Below, piece after piece: positions 6,113 through 6,444 of a DNA stretch of 6,444 nucleotides (positions are counted from its first letter, which is position 1; the number at the start of each line of letters is the position of its first letter). The stretch lies in NCBI GenBank assembly GCA_964496755.1, contig CAZCBD010000156.1, positions 1 to 6,444 on the forward strand. Reading direction: 5' to 3'. The stretch is from CAZCBD01 sp964496755. Lineage in GTDB: Bacteria > Bacteroidota > Ignavibacteria > Ignavibacteriales > Melioribacteraceae. A program made the translations under genes and the position numbers. The notes under the pieces were generated by a model. It saw only the letters and a program-made list of their open reading frames with translations, made no database searches and had not been told where the DNA came from.

Positions 6113-6444
6113 TGTTGGATACTATATTTAGCTATGTGATTCATATTTAAAATGTGATAATTAATTCAAGCTTAAAGAAAACAACACTTAAATGAGACGG
6201 AGGTGTTTTGTTTAGGCTTTGTGTTCAGCACTATTATTTGAGGGGCAGTTTAACATTATTCCCCCATCATCAAAAAAGTAAACCTCAAAAAAAATTACAT
6301 TGCCACTTGACATTTGTTGCCTTTTTTTTAAACTAAATTGTCATTTTTATGGCTTTAATCTGACAATAAATAGGCAAAGGAAATTGGATTTAGGAAAATT
6401 CAGGAACTAAAAAATTTTATAAATAGAAAAGCGCTTACATAATC
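6113..6444. other. Non-coding stretch of 332 bases at the right edge
   Basis: I found no credible open reading frame on either strand; stops are frequent and the longest ATG frames are about a dozen codons. It is AT-rich with T and A runs and several short inverted repeats. TTTGAGG (6238-6244) pairs with CCTCAAA (6283-6289), and GGGG (6242-6245) alternatively pairs with the C run at 6261-6265. ATTGTCA (6337-6343) pairs with TGACAAT (6361-6367), flanked by TTGCC (6317-6321) and GGCAA (6373-6377). TTGACA (6307-6312) with TAAACT (6329-6334, 16 bp spacer) could be a promoter for a gene beyond the right edge, with low confidence. Confidence 0.6.
6178..6213 (+). terminator. Weak candidate terminator after the heme-oxygenase-like gene
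   Basis: AACACTT (6183-6189) can pair with AGGTGTT (6201-6207), including one G-U pair, around an 11-base loop. It is followed by TTGTTT. The pairing can extend into AAAC/GTTT with a 2-base bulge. The stem is AT-rich and the T tract interrupted, so this is only a candidate, supported mainly by its position about 70 bases after the stop codon. Confidence 0.3.

Noticed and set aside
6109..6150. 13-codon ATG frame overlapping the heme-oxygenase-like stop codon
   Set aside because: Overlap with the stop resembles translational coupling, but the peptide is tiny, has no recognisable feature and no ribosome binding site.
1..6444. Search for CRISPR arrays, transposon ends, tRNA or rRNA genes, and a new multi-gene defence or biosynthetic system
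   Set aside because: I saw no regularly spaced repeats, transposase, tRNA cloverleaf or rRNA stretch. All long genes fall into known families, and their grouping gives no convincing new pathway.

Overview
This AT-rich window (roughly one third G+C by eye) is a dense bacterial chromosomal segment with two gene groups diverging from an intergenic region at about 3065-3172. The organism looks like a member of the Bacteroidota/Chlorobiota-Ignavibacteria side of the tree. The evidence is the low G+C, the lysine/asparagine/isoleucine-rich proteins, lipoprotein signals, and a TAnnTTTG-type -7 box in front of the dus gene. Several genes nevertheless carry clear Shine-Dalgarno sequences (GAGG, GGAG), which is unusual for classical Bacteroidia. 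This placement is inference, not a database result.

Left, minus strand (3064 down to 1): a three-gene drug-efflux-type operon in the order repressor, adaptor, pump. A TetR/AcrR-family repressor (2450-3064) is followed after 17 bp by a lipoprotein RND adaptor of the HlyD/AcrA type (1380-2432). The adaptor's stop codon overlaps by one base (TAATG) the start of an RND inner-membrane pump (1380 to the left edge, first 460 residues only). The pump lacks the two adjacent aspartates in TM4 that carry protons in AcrB; Ala-Asn is found in their place. No outer-membrane TolC-like gene is visible; it could lie beyond the left edge.

Intergenic region: a perfect 10+2+10 bp palindrome (3102-3123) occupies the spacer of a consensus promoter (TTGACA-N18-TATAAT) reading into tetR. 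It is very probably the operator for autoregulation of the operon. The same palindrome overlaps the likely -33 element of the divergent dus promoter, and a second perfect inverted repeat (3144-3160) covers the dus -7 box.

Right, plus strand (3173-6112): a tRNA-dihydrouridine synthase (dus), a 425-residue lipoprotein with an HEGYPGHH motif of the DUF885 putative metallopeptidase type, and a heme-oxygenase-like protein. They are spaced 51 and 57 bp apart and could be co-transcribed. They have no obvious common pathway. The last 332 bases (6113-6444) hold no credible gene, only weak hairpins and a possible promoter.

Overall the window is mostly recognisable families. Its most notable points are the RND pump without the canonical proton-relay aspartates and the compact bidirectional control region. 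I do not see a clearly new multi-gene system.
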